Assembly (NCBI GenBank): GCA_039680175.1
Contig: JBDKTO010000065.1
Coordinates: 16,602 to 80,601 of the forward strand
Source: Veillonellales bacterium
GTDB lineage: Bacteria; Bacillota; Negativicutes; JAAYSF01
Direction of reading: 5' to 3'
Length of the DNA stretch: 64,000 bases
A model generated the notes under the pieces. That model saw nothing but the letters and a program-made list of their open reading frames with translations. It had not been told where the DNA came from and ran no database searches. This document shows, piece by piece, positions 24,700 to 33,985 of this stretch (position 1 is the first letter of the stretch; each line of letters begins with the position of its first letter). The position numbers and the translations under genes were made by a program.

Positions 24700-26823
24700 C
24701 TACTGACAATACTTGCAAATGACCGCTTTTATGGCGCCGTAATCAACTTCTTCCGGCAGCGCCTCCTTTAGCGGCTTTAATTTTGCCGCCCCCAGCTCCC
24801 TGATCTTGGCAAGGATCAGTTTTTCATACTGCTGGGGGATCAGCGGCGACCAATCAATGGCCAACCCTTCCTGATGGCAGCGCAGCAAATGTTCTTGGAT
24901 CGTCAACGGCTTCAGCTTGCGCTGAGCGGCAATTTCCGCTAACGATCGGCCTTCCTGATACAGGCGGTAAGTAACCAGATGGCTGGGAGTTTTCTCTTCC
25001 GGCGGGACTGATGACGCGGCTGCGGCCGGTGAAGCAGACAGCTGAACCTGATGAGCGGCCGCATACTGTCGAATCACCGTCAGAAAGGCAGCGCCATAAC
25101 GCTCCAGCTTCATTTCACCGACACCCCTGACGAGCCGCAATGCCTGCTCGTCTGCCGGATAACACTGGCTCATCTCTTTTAGGGTGCTGTCGGCAAACAC
25201 CATATAAGGCGGTACCTTGTCCCGGTCGGCAATCTCCTTGCGCAGCACCCGCAGCAGTTCAAATAAAGAATTGTCGGCGGCTGACTGCTGGGGCCGTTTC
25301 GCTACCTTCTGCCATACCCTGGCATTGCCTTTCAGCACCGTGATTCCCGTTCCCGTCATTTTGACGACCGGATATTCACTGTCCGTAAGGCGCAGATAAT
25401 CAGTGGCAACCAGCCGGTTGATCAAATCTTTGATTTCCTGCAGGGAATAACTATTTAACCGGCCATAGTCTGGCAGCAAATCAAATTTCTGCTGCAGCAC
25501 CTTCTTGTTCTTTGATCCCTTCAGCACCTCGGCAATCAAAGAAATGCCGAAGCGCTGATTCATCTGCAAGACACAGGAAAATACCTGCCGGGCCGCCTGG
25601 GTAATATCGGTGACTTCCCCGTCATCCTTGCAGTTGCCGCAGTTGCCGCATTGGTCGTAGGCGGTTTTTTCGCCAAAATAATTCAGTATATAGCAGCGCA
25701 GACAATTGGGTGTATGGCAGTAATCCACCATGGCCTGAAGTTTATTAAACTCGTTGGCCTTTCGTTCACTGTCCTGCACGGTTTGCTCAATAAAAAATTT
25801 CTGCAGCATCACATCCTGGGAGCCAAACAGCAAAATGCATTCACTGGGTTCCCCATCCCGTCCGGCCCTGCCGGCCTCCTGATAATAAGACTCCATGTTT
25901 TTCGGCATATTGTGGTGAATGACATAACGGACATCAGATTTATCAATCCCCATACCAAAAGCATTGGTAGCCACCATAATCGCCACGTCGTCCCGGATAA
26001 AAGCTTCCTGGCTTTGCCGCCGCTCATTTTCGCCTAGTCCGGCATGATATTTTCCTACAGCGTAGCCTCTTTTTTGCAGCAGAGTGTAAAGCTGATCCAC
26101 CTCTTTGCGGGTAGCGGCATAAATTATGCCTGAACGGTTTTTATTGGCGGCGGCGAACTTCAAAATAAATTCCTGTTTATTCTCGCCGCGAATCACGGTA
26201 AAGGACAAGTTTGGCCGGTCCAGGCCGGTAAAATAGGCTGCCGGCCGGTCCAATGTCAAGAGTTCAATAATATCCTGCTTGACATTTTCCGTCGCCGTGG
26301 CCGTAAAAGCGCCAATGACCGGCCGGTTTGGCAAACTGGCGATAAACGGGGCAATGGCGCGATAGCTGGGACGAAAATCATGACCCCACTGAGAGACGCA
26401 ATGAGCTTCATCAATGGCCAGCAGCGATATTTTCAAGCTTTGAACCGCCGTTTGAAAATTACCGGATCCAAGCCGCTCCGGTGCGATATACAGCAGTTTA
26501 TAGCGGTTATTCCGGGCGTGATAAATCCGTTCATTCACTTCCGCCGCCGTAAGGGAACTGTTAATAAACGCTGCCGGAATTCCCAGACTGCGAAGGGAAT
26601 CCACCTGATCCTTCATCAGTGAAATCAGCGGTGAAATCACCAGTGTCACTCCCGGCAGCAGCAAAGCCGGTATTTGAAAACACAGCGACTTGCCGGCGCC
26701 GGTAGGCATAACGGCCACCGTATCCCTGCCCCCTAGCAGGCTATTGATAATTTCGGCTTGTCCGGGACGAAAATCCCGATAACCATAATATTTTTGTAAT
26801 ATCTCCCTGGCCTTTTGCAGCAT
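24700..26823 (-). CDS. recQ: ATP-dependent DNA helicase RecQ
   Basis: RecQ unwinds DNA 3'-5' in recombination and fork repair. The 707-residue protein has motif I PTGAGKSLCFQ, II DEAHCVSQWGHDFRP with the aromatic-rich loop, III FTATAT, VI QEAGRAGRDGE, then an RQC zinc site (CLRCYILNYFGE and CGNCGNC), a winged helix and an HRDC domain (about 510-590). The C-terminal 80 residues (LVTYRLYQEGRSLAEIAAQ) form a helix-turn-helix of the HTH_40 type seen in Firmicute RecQ. Start at ATG 26823, after GGGGGAG, clear of the esterase stop at 26861. Topoisomerase III is the usual RecQ partner; two copies are nearby. Confidence 0.95.
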   Translation of the reverse strand: MLQKAREILQKYYGYRDFRPGQAEIINSLLGGRDTVAVMPTGAGKSLCFQIPALLLPGVTLVISPLISLMKDQVDSLRSLGIPAAFINSSLTAAEVNERIYHARNNRYKLLYIAPERLGSGNFQTAVQSLKISLLAIDEAHCVSQWGHDFRPSYRAIAPFIASLPNRPVIGAFTATATENVKQDIIELLTLDRPAAYFTGLDRPNLSFTVIRGENKQEFILKFAAANKNRSGIIYAATRKEVDQLYTLLQKRGYAVGKYHAGLGENERRQSQEAFIRDDVAIMVATNAFGMGIDKSDVRYVIHHNMPKNMESYYQEAGRAGRDGEPSECILLFGSQDVMLQKFFIEQTVQDSERKANEFNKLQAMVDYCHTPNCLRCYILNYFGEKTAYDQCGNCGNCKDDGEVTDITQAARQVFSCVLQMNQRFGISLIAEVLKGSKNKKVLQQKFDLLPDYGRLNSYSLQEIKDLINRLVATDYLRLTDSEYPVVKMTGTGITVLKGNARVWQKVAKRPQQSAADNSLFELLRVLRKEIADRDKVPPYMVFADSTLKEMSQCYPADEQALRLVRGVGEMKLERYGAAFLTVIRQYAAAHQVQLSASPAAAASSVPPEEKTPSHLVTYRLYQEGRSLAEIAAQRKLKPLTIQEHLLRCHQEGLAIDWSPLIPQQYEKLILAKIRELGAAKLKPLKEALPEEVDYGAIKAVICKYCQ

Positions 26824-26860
26824 TCTATACTCCCCCAAGCGATATTGATCCCTCTGTTCT

Positions 26861-27784
26861 TTACCGGTCAAATACCTGACGAAGTTGCTCACAAACAAAT
26901 TCCTGCGCCTGCTTCGCTTCTTCCAGCAGCCCGGTCATATTAATGAAACCATGCATCACTCCGTCATAATGCCGATGGCAGACAGCAACTCCCGCCGCCC
27001 GAAGGCGCCGAACATACAATTCGTCCTCAGCCCGCAGCGGATCATTTTCAGCGGTAATCATGCAAACTGACGGCAGTCCGGACAGGTCGGGAGCCAGGAC
27101 CGGCGATGCCAGCGGATTGACCGCATCGCTGCTGTCTTTTAAATAACAGTCATTAAACCATTTCAGCGTTCCCGGATCAATGACGCAATCCCCGTTAGCT
27201 TCCACTTTGCCTGCCGGATCGGAAGCCAGATCCAGTCCCGGATAAATCAGCATTTGATACAGCAGGGAAAGTTCGCCCCGTTCCCTGGCCAGCAGGCATA
27301 TCGCCGCGCTTAAATTACCGCCGGAACTTTCTCCGCCAACAGCCAGCCTGCCGGATTGGATATGCAGTGCCCCGGCATGATCCTGTACCCATTTCGCCAC
27401 TTCATAGCATTCTTCTACCGGTTCCGGAAACTTATGCTCCGGTGCCAGGCCATAATCTACCGAAAACACCATACAGTTTACATCATGGGTTATCTTTTTG
27501 CAAAACCCGTCATAATGCTCCACACTGCCGACAACAAACCCGCCGCCGTGCAAAAAAATAAAAGCGGGATACGGTCCTTCTCCCGCCGGACTGTAAATAC
27601 GAACCGGCGTATCCCGGCCTGCCGTTTTCACAGTACAATTCCGGACCGATCCTATAGGAATATCCACTTTTTTTATCGTAGCCGCCAATTGATAAAAAGT
27701 CTGTCGCGCCTTTTCTACCCCCATAAGCTGAAACAGCGGCATACTGATTTTAAACCGCCGGTTATGCTTCAAACTTGTTGTCAT
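26861..27784 (-). CDS. Alpha/beta hydrolase, hormone-sensitive lipase family
   Basis: A 307-residue cytoplasmic esterase with the oxyanion motif LHGGGFVVGS (about 78), the nucleophile motif GGESSGGNLSA (about 153, GxSxG-type), the catalytic Asp in ENDPLRAED (about 245) and the His in GVMHGFINM (about 277). The family cleaves short-chain carboxyl esters. The GES variant of the more common GDS nucleophile motif marks one of the two HSL subfamilies. Start after GGAGGCGGG. It is upstream of recQ with 37 bases between, so co-transcription is likely. Confidence 0.9.
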   Translation of the reverse strand: MTTSLKHNRRFKISMPLFQLMGVEKARQTFYQLAATIKKVDIPIGSVRNCTVKTAGRDTPVRIYSPAGEGPYPAFIFLHGGGFVVGSVEHYDGFCKKITHDVNCMVFSVDYGLAPEHKFPEPVEECYEVAKWVQDHAGALHIQSGRLAVGGESSGGNLSAAICLLARERGELSLLYQMLIYPGLDLASDPAGKVEANGDCVIDPGTLKWFNDCYLKDSSDAVNPLASPVLAPDLSGLPSVCMITAENDPLRAEDELYVRRLRAAGVAVCHRHYDGVMHGFINMTGLLEEAKQAQEFVCEQLRQVFDR

Positions 27785-27865
27785 CTTCCCGCCTCCAGTC
27801 AGCCAAAAACTAAGTTCTTACAAACTTCCCCACGTTTCTCCGATATCCTGCCATATCCTTTTGGC

Positions 27866-27907
27866 AAAAATAAAACCGGTCCCCTTTTAAATAAGGCAGG
27901 CCGGTTT
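27866..27907 (-). terminator. Terminator after the beta-hydroxyacid dehydrogenase gene
   Basis: AAACCGG (27873-27879) pairs with CCGGTTT (27901-27907), with a partial inner stem. On the minus strand a TTTTATTTTT tract follows. Confidence 0.75.
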
Positions 27908-27914
27908 CTCCGAT

Positions 27915-28796
27915 TTAACAGTCGTAGTATTTAAACAACGCCTGGGTGCCGCTGTTTTCCTCCCCCTGAGCGGCCAGCTGGCGATAAAGCTTCATCGCCA
28001 GATCCAATGCCGGAGTTTTCAATCCCATTTCCTGAGCTGCCTCAATGGCAATTCCCATATCCTTAATGAAATGCTTAATATAGAATCCCGGTTCAAAGTT
28101 TCCGGCCAGCATCCGGGGCGCCAGATTGCTCAGGGACCAGCTGCCGGCAGCGCCGGTTTCAATCGTTTTCAGCACATTGGCAGGATCAAGACCGGATTTC
28201 TTGGCATAGGCGATGGCTTCGCACACGCCCATCATATTGCCGGCAATAGCAATTTGATTCGACATTTTAGTATGCTGCCCGGCACCGGCATCTCCCTGCA
28301 GAACGATATTCTGCCCCATCAGCTGCAAAATAGGCAGTACAGCCGCAAAATCGGTCTGATCGCCCCCCACCATAATGGCCAGCTTGCCTTCCCTGGCGCC
28401 GACATCACCGCCGGAAACCGGAGCGTCAAGGGCATGGAGTTTTTTCCCTGTTGCAGCCTGATAAATCTTCACCGCCAGCTTGGGCGATGAAGTCGTCATA
28501 TCCAGAAGATAGCTGTCCTCCCGGGCATTGTCCAAAACTCCGTTCTTGCCAAAATAGATTTCCTCCACATCCCGGGGATAGCCCACCATGCTGATAATCA
28601 CATTGGCCCTGGCAGCCAAATCCGCTACCTTTTCCGCCCACTCAGCCCCCTGGCTGAGCAGACTTTCCGCCTTGGCTTTCGTCCGGTTGTAAACAACTAC
28701 TTTATACCCGGCCTTCAGCAAATGCTCGGCCATACTTTTGCCCATGACACCGATACCGATAAATCCTATGACCGTGTTTTCCGTTGTTATTTTCAA
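27915..28796 (-). CDS. Beta-hydroxyacid dehydrogenase (3-hydroxyisobutyrate / tartronate semialdehyde reductase type)
   Basis: A 293-residue NAD(P)-dependent enzyme. The Rossmann motif is IGFIGIGVMGKSMAEHL, the cofactor strand ends in YNRTKAKAE, which with Arg suggests NADP, and the substrate motif is DAPVSGGDVGAREG. The catalytic Lys lies in HTKMSNQIAI. The family includes HIBADH, GarR/GlxR and glyoxylate/succinic semialdehyde reductases; which one is not decided. Such enzymes also act in four-carbon acid-sugar pathways, but the DUF1537 cluster is 30 kb away. It lies 35 bases downstream of the LplA-like/DUF116 gene. Confidence 0.88.
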   Translation of the reverse strand: MKITTENTVIGFIGIGVMGKSMAEHLLKAGYKVVVYNRTKAKAESLLSQGAEWAEKVADLAARANVIISMVGYPRDVEEIYFGKNGVLDNAREDSYLLDMTTSSPKLAVKIYQAATGKKLHALDAPVSGGDVGAREGKLAIMVGGDQTDFAAVLPILQLMGQNIVLQGDAGAGQHTKMSNQIAIAGNMMGVCEAIAYAKKSGLDPANVLKTIETGAAGSWSLSNLAPRMLAGNFEPGFYIKHFIKDMGIAIEAAQEMGLKTPALDLAMKLYRQLAAQGEENSGTQALFKYYDC

Positions 28797-28831
28797 TTTA
28801 TTCCCCCGCTTTCTATTTGTCTAATTTGCCT

Positions 28832-30373
28832 TTAGGCGGAACATTTTATAATCCGTTTGATAAGATCCATTTTTAATTTCGTCTGCTTTTCAAATGTTCC
28901 CTGATGGGCCTCCGCGTCTTTTCCCAATTCATAGCACGTGGAATTATTCACGCCTACCAGCAGCCCCGGCAAACCGATTTTCTTAAAATCCTGATAATGT
29001 TTGTCAATAAATTCCTCGCAGCAAGTGCCAAAAAAAATACGTTTTCCGGCTGCCTTCATCGCCCGCAGAGCATCCTCCAGCATTTCATAGTTCTGAATTG
29101 TCAGCGGCTGCAGCCGGTTCTGTTCGGCCAGCCGGTATCCGTCCCCCACATCACAACGGCCGCAGCAGCCGCAGCCCTCGATAAAGCGAAACTTGCAATC
29201 CGGCTGTTTGGCACAATAGGGCAGTAAAAAAGTAAGCGGCCTTGTTTGCAAAAGCTCCGGTAAGGTGTTTGGCTTCAGCCCGCCCACGCAATACAGATCA
29301 CTGACCTCCTGAGGGCTGGCGCCAATACCAGTAAACTTTTTTTTGCTCAAAGCTTCTCTGATCGTATCCCTGAAATTTTCCACAGTAAAACCTGTAATAC
29401 GAACAAAAGCTAACTCAGCGGCGACAACCGGATCAACCGATTCTTCATTGGCCGGTAAACCGGCCAATTTTTTTGTCAGTCGGGTGACGGCGGAACCGGG
29501 ATACAGGTAAAAATCGCCGGTTATCCGGGCAGACTCAATACGCTGCCCGGTATCATCCAAAACCAGCGCGGCCGTCAGCTCTCTGCCTTGGCACCGCAAG
29601 CGGGAACATAGCCTGTACTTGCTACTATCCCGGTCGCAAACCGGATTTTCCCCGCACCAGTCGAACGGAGACAAATATGCCGGTTCTTCTCTCTGCCTGC
29701 ACCGGTAAAAGGAAACGCCAAACCTCTTGGTTACAGCCTCCGCCAGAACTTGTCTGACCTGGTGAGCCGAAACGATTCCTTTATACTCCCGTGCCAGGGA
29801 TGTATGTCTGGTTTTGAAGGCTTCTTCTGCCTTCTGCGTTAGTTTTTCCGTCGGAATCCGCAGCACCCGCAGCAAAACACCCGCATCCAGTTCCAGGGGA
29901 ATATACCCTTCCCACAGCATACTGCCGGCAGTCTCCAAGCAGTGAATGCGACAAAGCAGCCTGCCGGCAAGCCGTATTTCACCCGGCTCATGATAGCTTG
30001 CAGCAAGTCCCAGTTTCCGGAGTCCTTCTGCTGCGGCATCGCCGGCCATACGGGTAAGTTCTTCAGACGGATAGGCCGGTAAATCATTTTTTGCCGCTAT
30101 GATTTCCCAGGCCAGTGTATTCCGGTCCACATAAGCAACGCCGCCGCCAGTGAGCCGGCGTACTACCTGAATACCCTGCTCCCGGCAATAATTGCCTCTT
30201 ACTTCTCGCTCCACGTCCTGATATTGTCCCACTAAAACATAACTGGAATCGAAACGGAAGAAACGCAGTGAGCCCCCAGTATGTTCTAGCGCCGAAGTAT
30301 TCAGTATCGTCTTTGCCAAAGCGCTGTTCTCAGCCGCCGAGCGGCAGCCGCTATTGATTAACCGCCAATCCAC
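28832..30373 (-). CDS. Lipoate-ligase-like domain fused to DUF116; ligase lysine apparently lost
   Basis: The 513-residue protein joins an N-terminal biotin/lipoate ligase-like domain (about 1-240; WRLINSG at the start, RRLTGGGVAYVD at about 73-84) to a C-terminal DUF116 domain (about 370-510) with cysteines in PYCAKQPDCKFRF, GCGCCGRCDVG and FGTCCEEF. True lipoate ligases have a KxSGSAQ-like catalytic-lysine segment after the RRxxGGG motif; here the equivalent reads GRLLCRIHC, without Lys. A middle part, WCGENPVCD and CSRLRCQGRE, adds more cysteines. It may bind an iron-sulfur cluster and is unlikely to be a normal ligase. Start GTG at 30373, nine bases after GGGG. Confidence 0.8.
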   Translation of the reverse strand: MDWRLINSGCRSAAENSALAKTILNTSALEHTGGSLRFFRFDSSYVLVGQYQDVEREVRGNYCREQGIQVVRRLTGGGVAYVDRNTLAWEIIAAKNDLPAYPSEELTRMAGDAAAEGLRKLGLAASYHEPGEIRLAGRLLCRIHCLETAGSMLWEGYIPLELDAGVLLRVLRIPTEKLTQKAEEAFKTRHTSLAREYKGIVSAHQVRQVLAEAVTKRFGVSFYRCRQREEPAYLSPFDWCGENPVCDRDSSKYRLCSRLRCQGRELTAALVLDDTGQRIESARITGDFYLYPGSAVTRLTKKLAGLPANEESVDPVVAAELAFVRITGFTVENFRDTIREALSKKKFTGIGASPQEVSDLYCVGGLKPNTLPELLQTRPLTFLLPYCAKQPDCKFRFIEGCGCCGRCDVGDGYRLAEQNRLQPLTIQNYEMLEDALRAMKAAGKRIFFGTCCEEFIDKHYQDFKKIGLPGLLVGVNNSTCYELGKDAEAHQGTFEKQTKLKMDLIKRIIKCSA

Positions 30374-30460
30374 CTGCAATAACCCCTTTCACCGCGACAT
30401 CCAGCTTTTACTAGCATATATATTCCTGCTTCCTGCCAAGCAAGCGAAAAAGTCTCCCTT

Positions 30461-31240
30461 TTATAGTCCGGAATAGCCTAGCGACCGGGATATTTCCCGG
30501 GTGCTGTCCAACAGCGGGCCGGCGACCTCGTTTTCAATATACTCCCGGGAGAAGCGGGAAGCCAAACCGGAAACACTGATTGCTGCCACAACCTGCCCGG
30601 CGTTGTCATATATCGGCGCTCCCACACAGCGGCCGTCAATTTCACTTTCACATTCATCCAGAGCATAGCCGCATTTACGGACATGAGCCATTTCCCGGAC
30701 AAACTCATCCGGAGTAAGCAATGTCTGCTCCGTCCTTTTCTCCATATCCTGACCGGCAAGAATCTCCCGGATTTTACTATCTTTATGCTGAATCAAAAGC
30801 GCTTTCCCCAGCGCCGTACAGTGCACCGAATTCGTAGTACCCAGTTTGGCCGCCAGCCGCAGAGCATGCGGGCTTTCCACCGTATCTACATAAAGTACCC
30901 GGTTTTTCTCCAAAATCGCCAGATGCACCGTTTCCCTGGTAACTTGATTGAGAGCCGTCAAATATTTTCGGGCCAAATGCTTAATCTCAAAATTTTGTTC
31001 GGCTCGCTGGCTCATCATCAGCAATTGGAGCCCAAGACGATAATTCCCATTACTGTCACAGCGAACGTAATCTCTATTTTCCAAATTATTAAGCAGCCGG
31101 TAAACAGTGGATTTCGGTAAGCCGGTTATGTTCGTAATCGTTTTCAAACTGATCGGCGCAACGCTATTCCCGATTACCTCCAAAATATCAAAAGTTCTCT
31201 GCAGGGACTGCACTGCCAAGCTTTGAGTCAACTGAATCAT
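30461..31240 (-). CDS. IclR-family transcriptional regulator, likely KdgR-like
   Basis: A 260-residue regulator with an N-terminal winged helix (about 10-65; ITGLPKSTVYRLLNNLE is the recognition helix) and an IclR effector domain (about 80-255) with VHCTALGKALLI and ECESEIDGRCVGAPIYD. In this family KdgR represses pectin and uronate degradation genes and is released by 2-keto-3-deoxygluconate. Gene order kduI-kduD-kdgK-iclR supports the same role. GGAGG abuts the ATG at 31240 directly, so translation may instead begin at the TTG three codons on. It is the last gene of the operon. Confidence 0.88.
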   Translation of the reverse strand: MIQLTQSLAVQSLQRTFDILEVIGNSVAPISLKTITNITGLPKSTVYRLLNNLENRDYVRCDSNGNYRLGLQLLMMSQRAEQNFEIKHLARKYLTALNQVTRETVHLAILEKNRVLYVDTVESPHALRLAAKLGTTNSVHCTALGKALLIQHKDSKIREILAGQDMEKRTEQTLLTPDEFVREMAHVRKCGYALDECESEIDGRCVGAPIYDNAGQVVAAISVSGLASRFSREYIENEVAGPLLDSTREISRSLGYSGL

Positions 31241-31283
31241 CCTCCACTAACTATCCCTTTATTGATAACTTCTGTCGAGCGAT

Positions 31284-32243
31284 TCAAATATCCTTTCGAG
31301 TCTGCAAATATTCTTCCAGCTGCTTCTTGGTAGGGTAGCCCTCCACATCTCCCCGGACTTTTACGGCCAGAGACCCTATCGCATTTCCCCGGATAACCGC
31401 TTCCTTGAGTGATATATTCTCTAATAAACCGGAAAGAACGCCAACGGCAAACCCGTCGCCCGCCCCGACAGTATCCACTACCCGTTTGACCGGAAAACCT
31501 TTCTCATAGCCCCTGGCGCTGTTCCCATTATCGCCGGCACAAGAATAATGCGCTCCCCGCGAACCGTCCTTCATAACGACGTATTGTACACCCAGCTTAT
31601 GAAAAATATCGGCAACAGACTCAAACGCTGTGGTTCCCGCCATAATTTCCGCTTCGATACTGCCCGGCAATATTAAATCGGACAGAGCCGCTATTTGCAT
31701 CAGTGTTTCTCTGGCCTGTTCCCTTGTCCATAACTGCAATCGTATATTAGGATCAAAGGACACCATCAGCCCCTTCCGCTTGGCCAGTTTGATCGCCTGC
31801 AAAACCGTTTCCAGGCAGTTGGGGCTTAAGGCCGGAAAAATTCCCGTGATGTGCAGCAGCTTTGCCTGAAAAAAATAATTTTCATTCAGGATATCCGGCT
31901 TAATATGACTGGCGGCCGATCCTTTCCGGTAATAGTATACTTTGGGATCGCCGATTTCATTTAATTCTTTCACCAACAAACCTGTTGGATACTCGGCGGA
32001 GAAGGCCACCTGGCTCGTATCCACGCCTTCGCCTCTGATCGTGTTGCGGATGTAAGTACCAAAAGGATCGTCACCCAGAGCGCTGATCCAGCCCGCTTCA
32101 TGCCCCAATCGGGCCAGCCCGATGGCTACATTGGAATCGGCTCCGGCAATTTTGCGGGTATAGCTGGTCACAAACTGCAGCGAATCGCTCTGATCCGCTA
32201 CCATCATCACCATACTTTCACCAATCGTTATTACTTCCGGCAT
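31284..32243 (-). CDS. kdgK: 2-keto-3-deoxygluconate kinase (PfkB family)
   Basis: Phosphorylates 2-keto-3-deoxygluconate to KDPG, the entry point into the Entner-Doudoroff aldolase step. The 319-residue protein is a ribokinase-fold kinase: IGESMVMM at the start, GADSNVAIGLARLG (PfkB signature 1 region, about 36-49) and DTVGAGDGFAVGVLSGLLE (signature 2, about 255-273, catalytic Asp). The neighbours kduD and kduI supply the substrate. Start at ATG 32243, after GGTGGGAG. No KDPG aldolase gene is in the window. Another sugar kinase of this family is possible, but the context favours KdgK. Confidence 0.88.
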   Translation of the reverse strand: MPEVITIGESMVMMVADQSDSLQFVTSYTRKIAGADSNVAIGLARLGHEAGWISALGDDPFGTYIRNTIRGEGVDTSQVAFSAEYPTGLLVKELNEIGDPKVYYYRKGSAASHIKPDILNENYFFQAKLLHITGIFPALSPNCLETVLQAIKLAKRKGLMVSFDPNIRLQLWTREQARETLMQIAALSDLILPGSIEAEIMAGTTAFESVADIFHKLGVQYVVMKDGSRGAHYSCAGDNGNSARGYEKGFPVKRVVDTVGAGDGFAVGVLSGLLENISLKEAVIRGNAIGSLAVKVRGDVEGYPTKKQLEEYLQTRKDI

Positions 32244-32361
32244 ATAGCTCCCACCTCTCACACTGACTTTGCCAGCATTACATCGCCTATTCTTACCCGG
32301 CTTATGCGAACTGCGCCTCCTATCCCAAATAGAAGACGCAGCCTTTTCCCCTTGCTAGAGC

Positions 32362-33111
32362 TTATCGTGCCAGCCAGCCGCCGTCCACCGCCAGCGTATA
32401 GCCGTTTACATAGTCGGAAGCCTGAGAGGCAAGAAAGACTACCGGGCCGCCCAAATCTTCCGGTGTTCCCCAGCGTCCGGCCGGTATTCTTTCCAAAATT
32501 TCCGCGCTGCGGACAGCATCGGCTCTGAGGGGCGCGGTATTGTCGGTTGCCATATAGCCGGGCGCAATGCCGTTTACATTGATATTGTACTTCGCCCATT
32601 CATTGGCCAGTAACCGGGTAACTCCCATAACGCCGCTCTTGCTGGCCGTATAGGAAGGCACTCGTATGCCACCCTGAAAGGATAACATAGAAGCGATATT
32701 AATTATTTTACCGCCCTTGCCTTGTTTGATAAATTGCCTGGCAGCTGCCTGACTGAAGAAAAAGACGGTCTTAATATTGATGTTCATGACATCATCCCAG
32801 TCTTTTTCCGAAAACTCAACAGCGTCCTGCCGCCGGATGATTCCGGCGTTATTCACCAATATGTCAACATGACCGAATTCAGCAACTGTCCGGCTAACGA
32901 TTCCCTGAATCGGTTCAATGCTCAACAAATCAGCTTCAATTCCCAAAAACCTGCGTCCGGTTTCCAGTACCTTATTTTTCGTTTCTGCTGACGTTCTTCT
33001 CCCGACGCCCACGATATCGGCGCCGGCTGTCGCCAGAGCGACTGCCATTCCCTGTCCGAGACCGGCAGTCGCCCCGGTCACAATTGCCACTTTCCCCGTT
33101 AAGTCAAACAT
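32362..33111 (-). CDS. kduD: 2-deoxy-D-gluconate 3-dehydrogenase / KduD
   Basis: Short-chain dehydrogenase of 249 residues that reduces 2,5-diketo-3-deoxygluconate to 2-keto-3-deoxygluconate with NADH. The cofactor motif is VTGATAGLGQGMA (about 12-24), NNAG at about 87, with the catalytic Ser in IINIASMLSFQGG and YTASK (Tyr and Lys). The segment GIAPGYMATDNTAPLRAD is characteristic of KduD. It lies between kduI and kdgK in the operon, with gaps of 46 and 118 bases. The gene starts near GGGGGAG. Confidence 0.93.
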   Translation of the reverse strand: MFDLTGKVAIVTGATAGLGQGMAVALATAGADIVGVGRRTSAETKNKVLETGRRFLGIEADLLSIEPIQGIVSRTVAEFGHVDILVNNAGIIRRQDAVEFSEKDWDDVMNINIKTVFFFSQAAARQFIKQGKGGKIINIASMLSFQGGIRVPSYTASKSGVMGVTRLLANEWAKYNINVNGIAPGYMATDNTAPLRADAVRSAEILERIPAGRWGTPEDLGGPVVFLASQASDYVNGYTLAVDGGWLAR

Positions 33112-33157
33112 CGCGTTCTCCCCCGTCTTTTTAAATCGTTATTTAAAATGATCCCTA

Positions 33158-33985
33158 TTATTTTAAATCCTGCATAGCCACCTGATCCATATCGTCAAAG
33201 GTCTGATTTTCCCCCGCCATACCCCAAATAAAGGTATAGTTATGCGTTCCGCCGCCGGCATGAATCGACCAACTGGGAGAAATAACCGCTTCTTCATTCC
33301 GCATCACAATATGCCGGGTCTCCTCCGGTTCCCCCATATAGTGGAAAACAACGGCATCTTTGGGGACATTAAAATATAAATAAACTTCCATGCGGCGATC
33401 ATGAGTATGACAAGGCATGGTATTCCACATATTTCCCGGCTCCAGTACCGTCATGCCCATAACCAACTGGCAGCTTTCCACTTTGCCGGGAACAATATAT
33501 TGATAGATATTCCGTTCATTAGATTCGGTAATGGAGCCCAGATGTCGCGGCGTAATCCGGCTGCGTTCAATCTTCACCGTCAAATAGGAAGCGTGAGCCG
33601 GTGAACTATTAAAATAAAATTTTGCCGGTGCAGCGGCGTTACTGCTGGAAAATAGAATTTCTTTCGCTCCCATGCCCACGTATAATCCGTCGGTAGGGTT
33701 AAGAGCATACGCCCTGCCGTCTACCATAACTGTACCGGCGCCGCCGATATTGATAATACCCAGTTCTCTGCGCTCCAGAAAGTAATCCACTCCCATTCCC
33801 TGTTCCACTTCCAGAGCCAGCGGTTTCACCGGACAGGCACTGCCGGTAATCATCCGGTCTACATGACTGTATACCAGTTTCACTTCATCGGGAGCAAACA
33901 GTCCCTGAATCAGAAACCTTTCTCTCAGTTCCTCTGTCGTATACCGCTTTACGTCCTGCGGATGAACCGTATGTCTGACTTCCAT
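33158..33985 (-). CDS. kduI: 5-keto-4-deoxyuronate isomerase KduI
   Basis: KduI converts 5-keto-4-deoxyuronate (from pectin or glycosaminoglycan breakdown) to 2,5-diketo-3-deoxygluconate. The 275-residue cupin protein matches the family from end to end: VRHTVHPQDVKRYTTEELRE at the start, MPCHTHDRRMEVYLYF with metal-binding His and Glu, and PSWSIHAGGGTHNYTFIWGM. Start at ATG 33985, after AAAGGGGGG; the frame is open 21 codons upstream without support. It is the first gene of the kduI-kduD-kdgK-iclR operon. Confidence 0.96.
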   Translation of the reverse strand: MEVRHTVHPQDVKRYTTEELRERFLIQGLFAPDEVKLVYSHVDRMITGSACPVKPLALEVEQGMGVDYFLERRELGIINIGGAGTVMVDGRAYALNPTDGLYVGMGAKEILFSSSNAAAPAKFYFNSSPAHASYLTVKIERSRITPRHLGSITESNERNIYQYIVPGKVESCQLVMGMTVLEPGNMWNTMPCHTHDRRMEVYLYFNVPKDAVVFHYMGEPEETRHIVMRNEEAVISPSWSIHAGGGTHNYTFIWGMAGENQTFDDMDQVAMQDLK

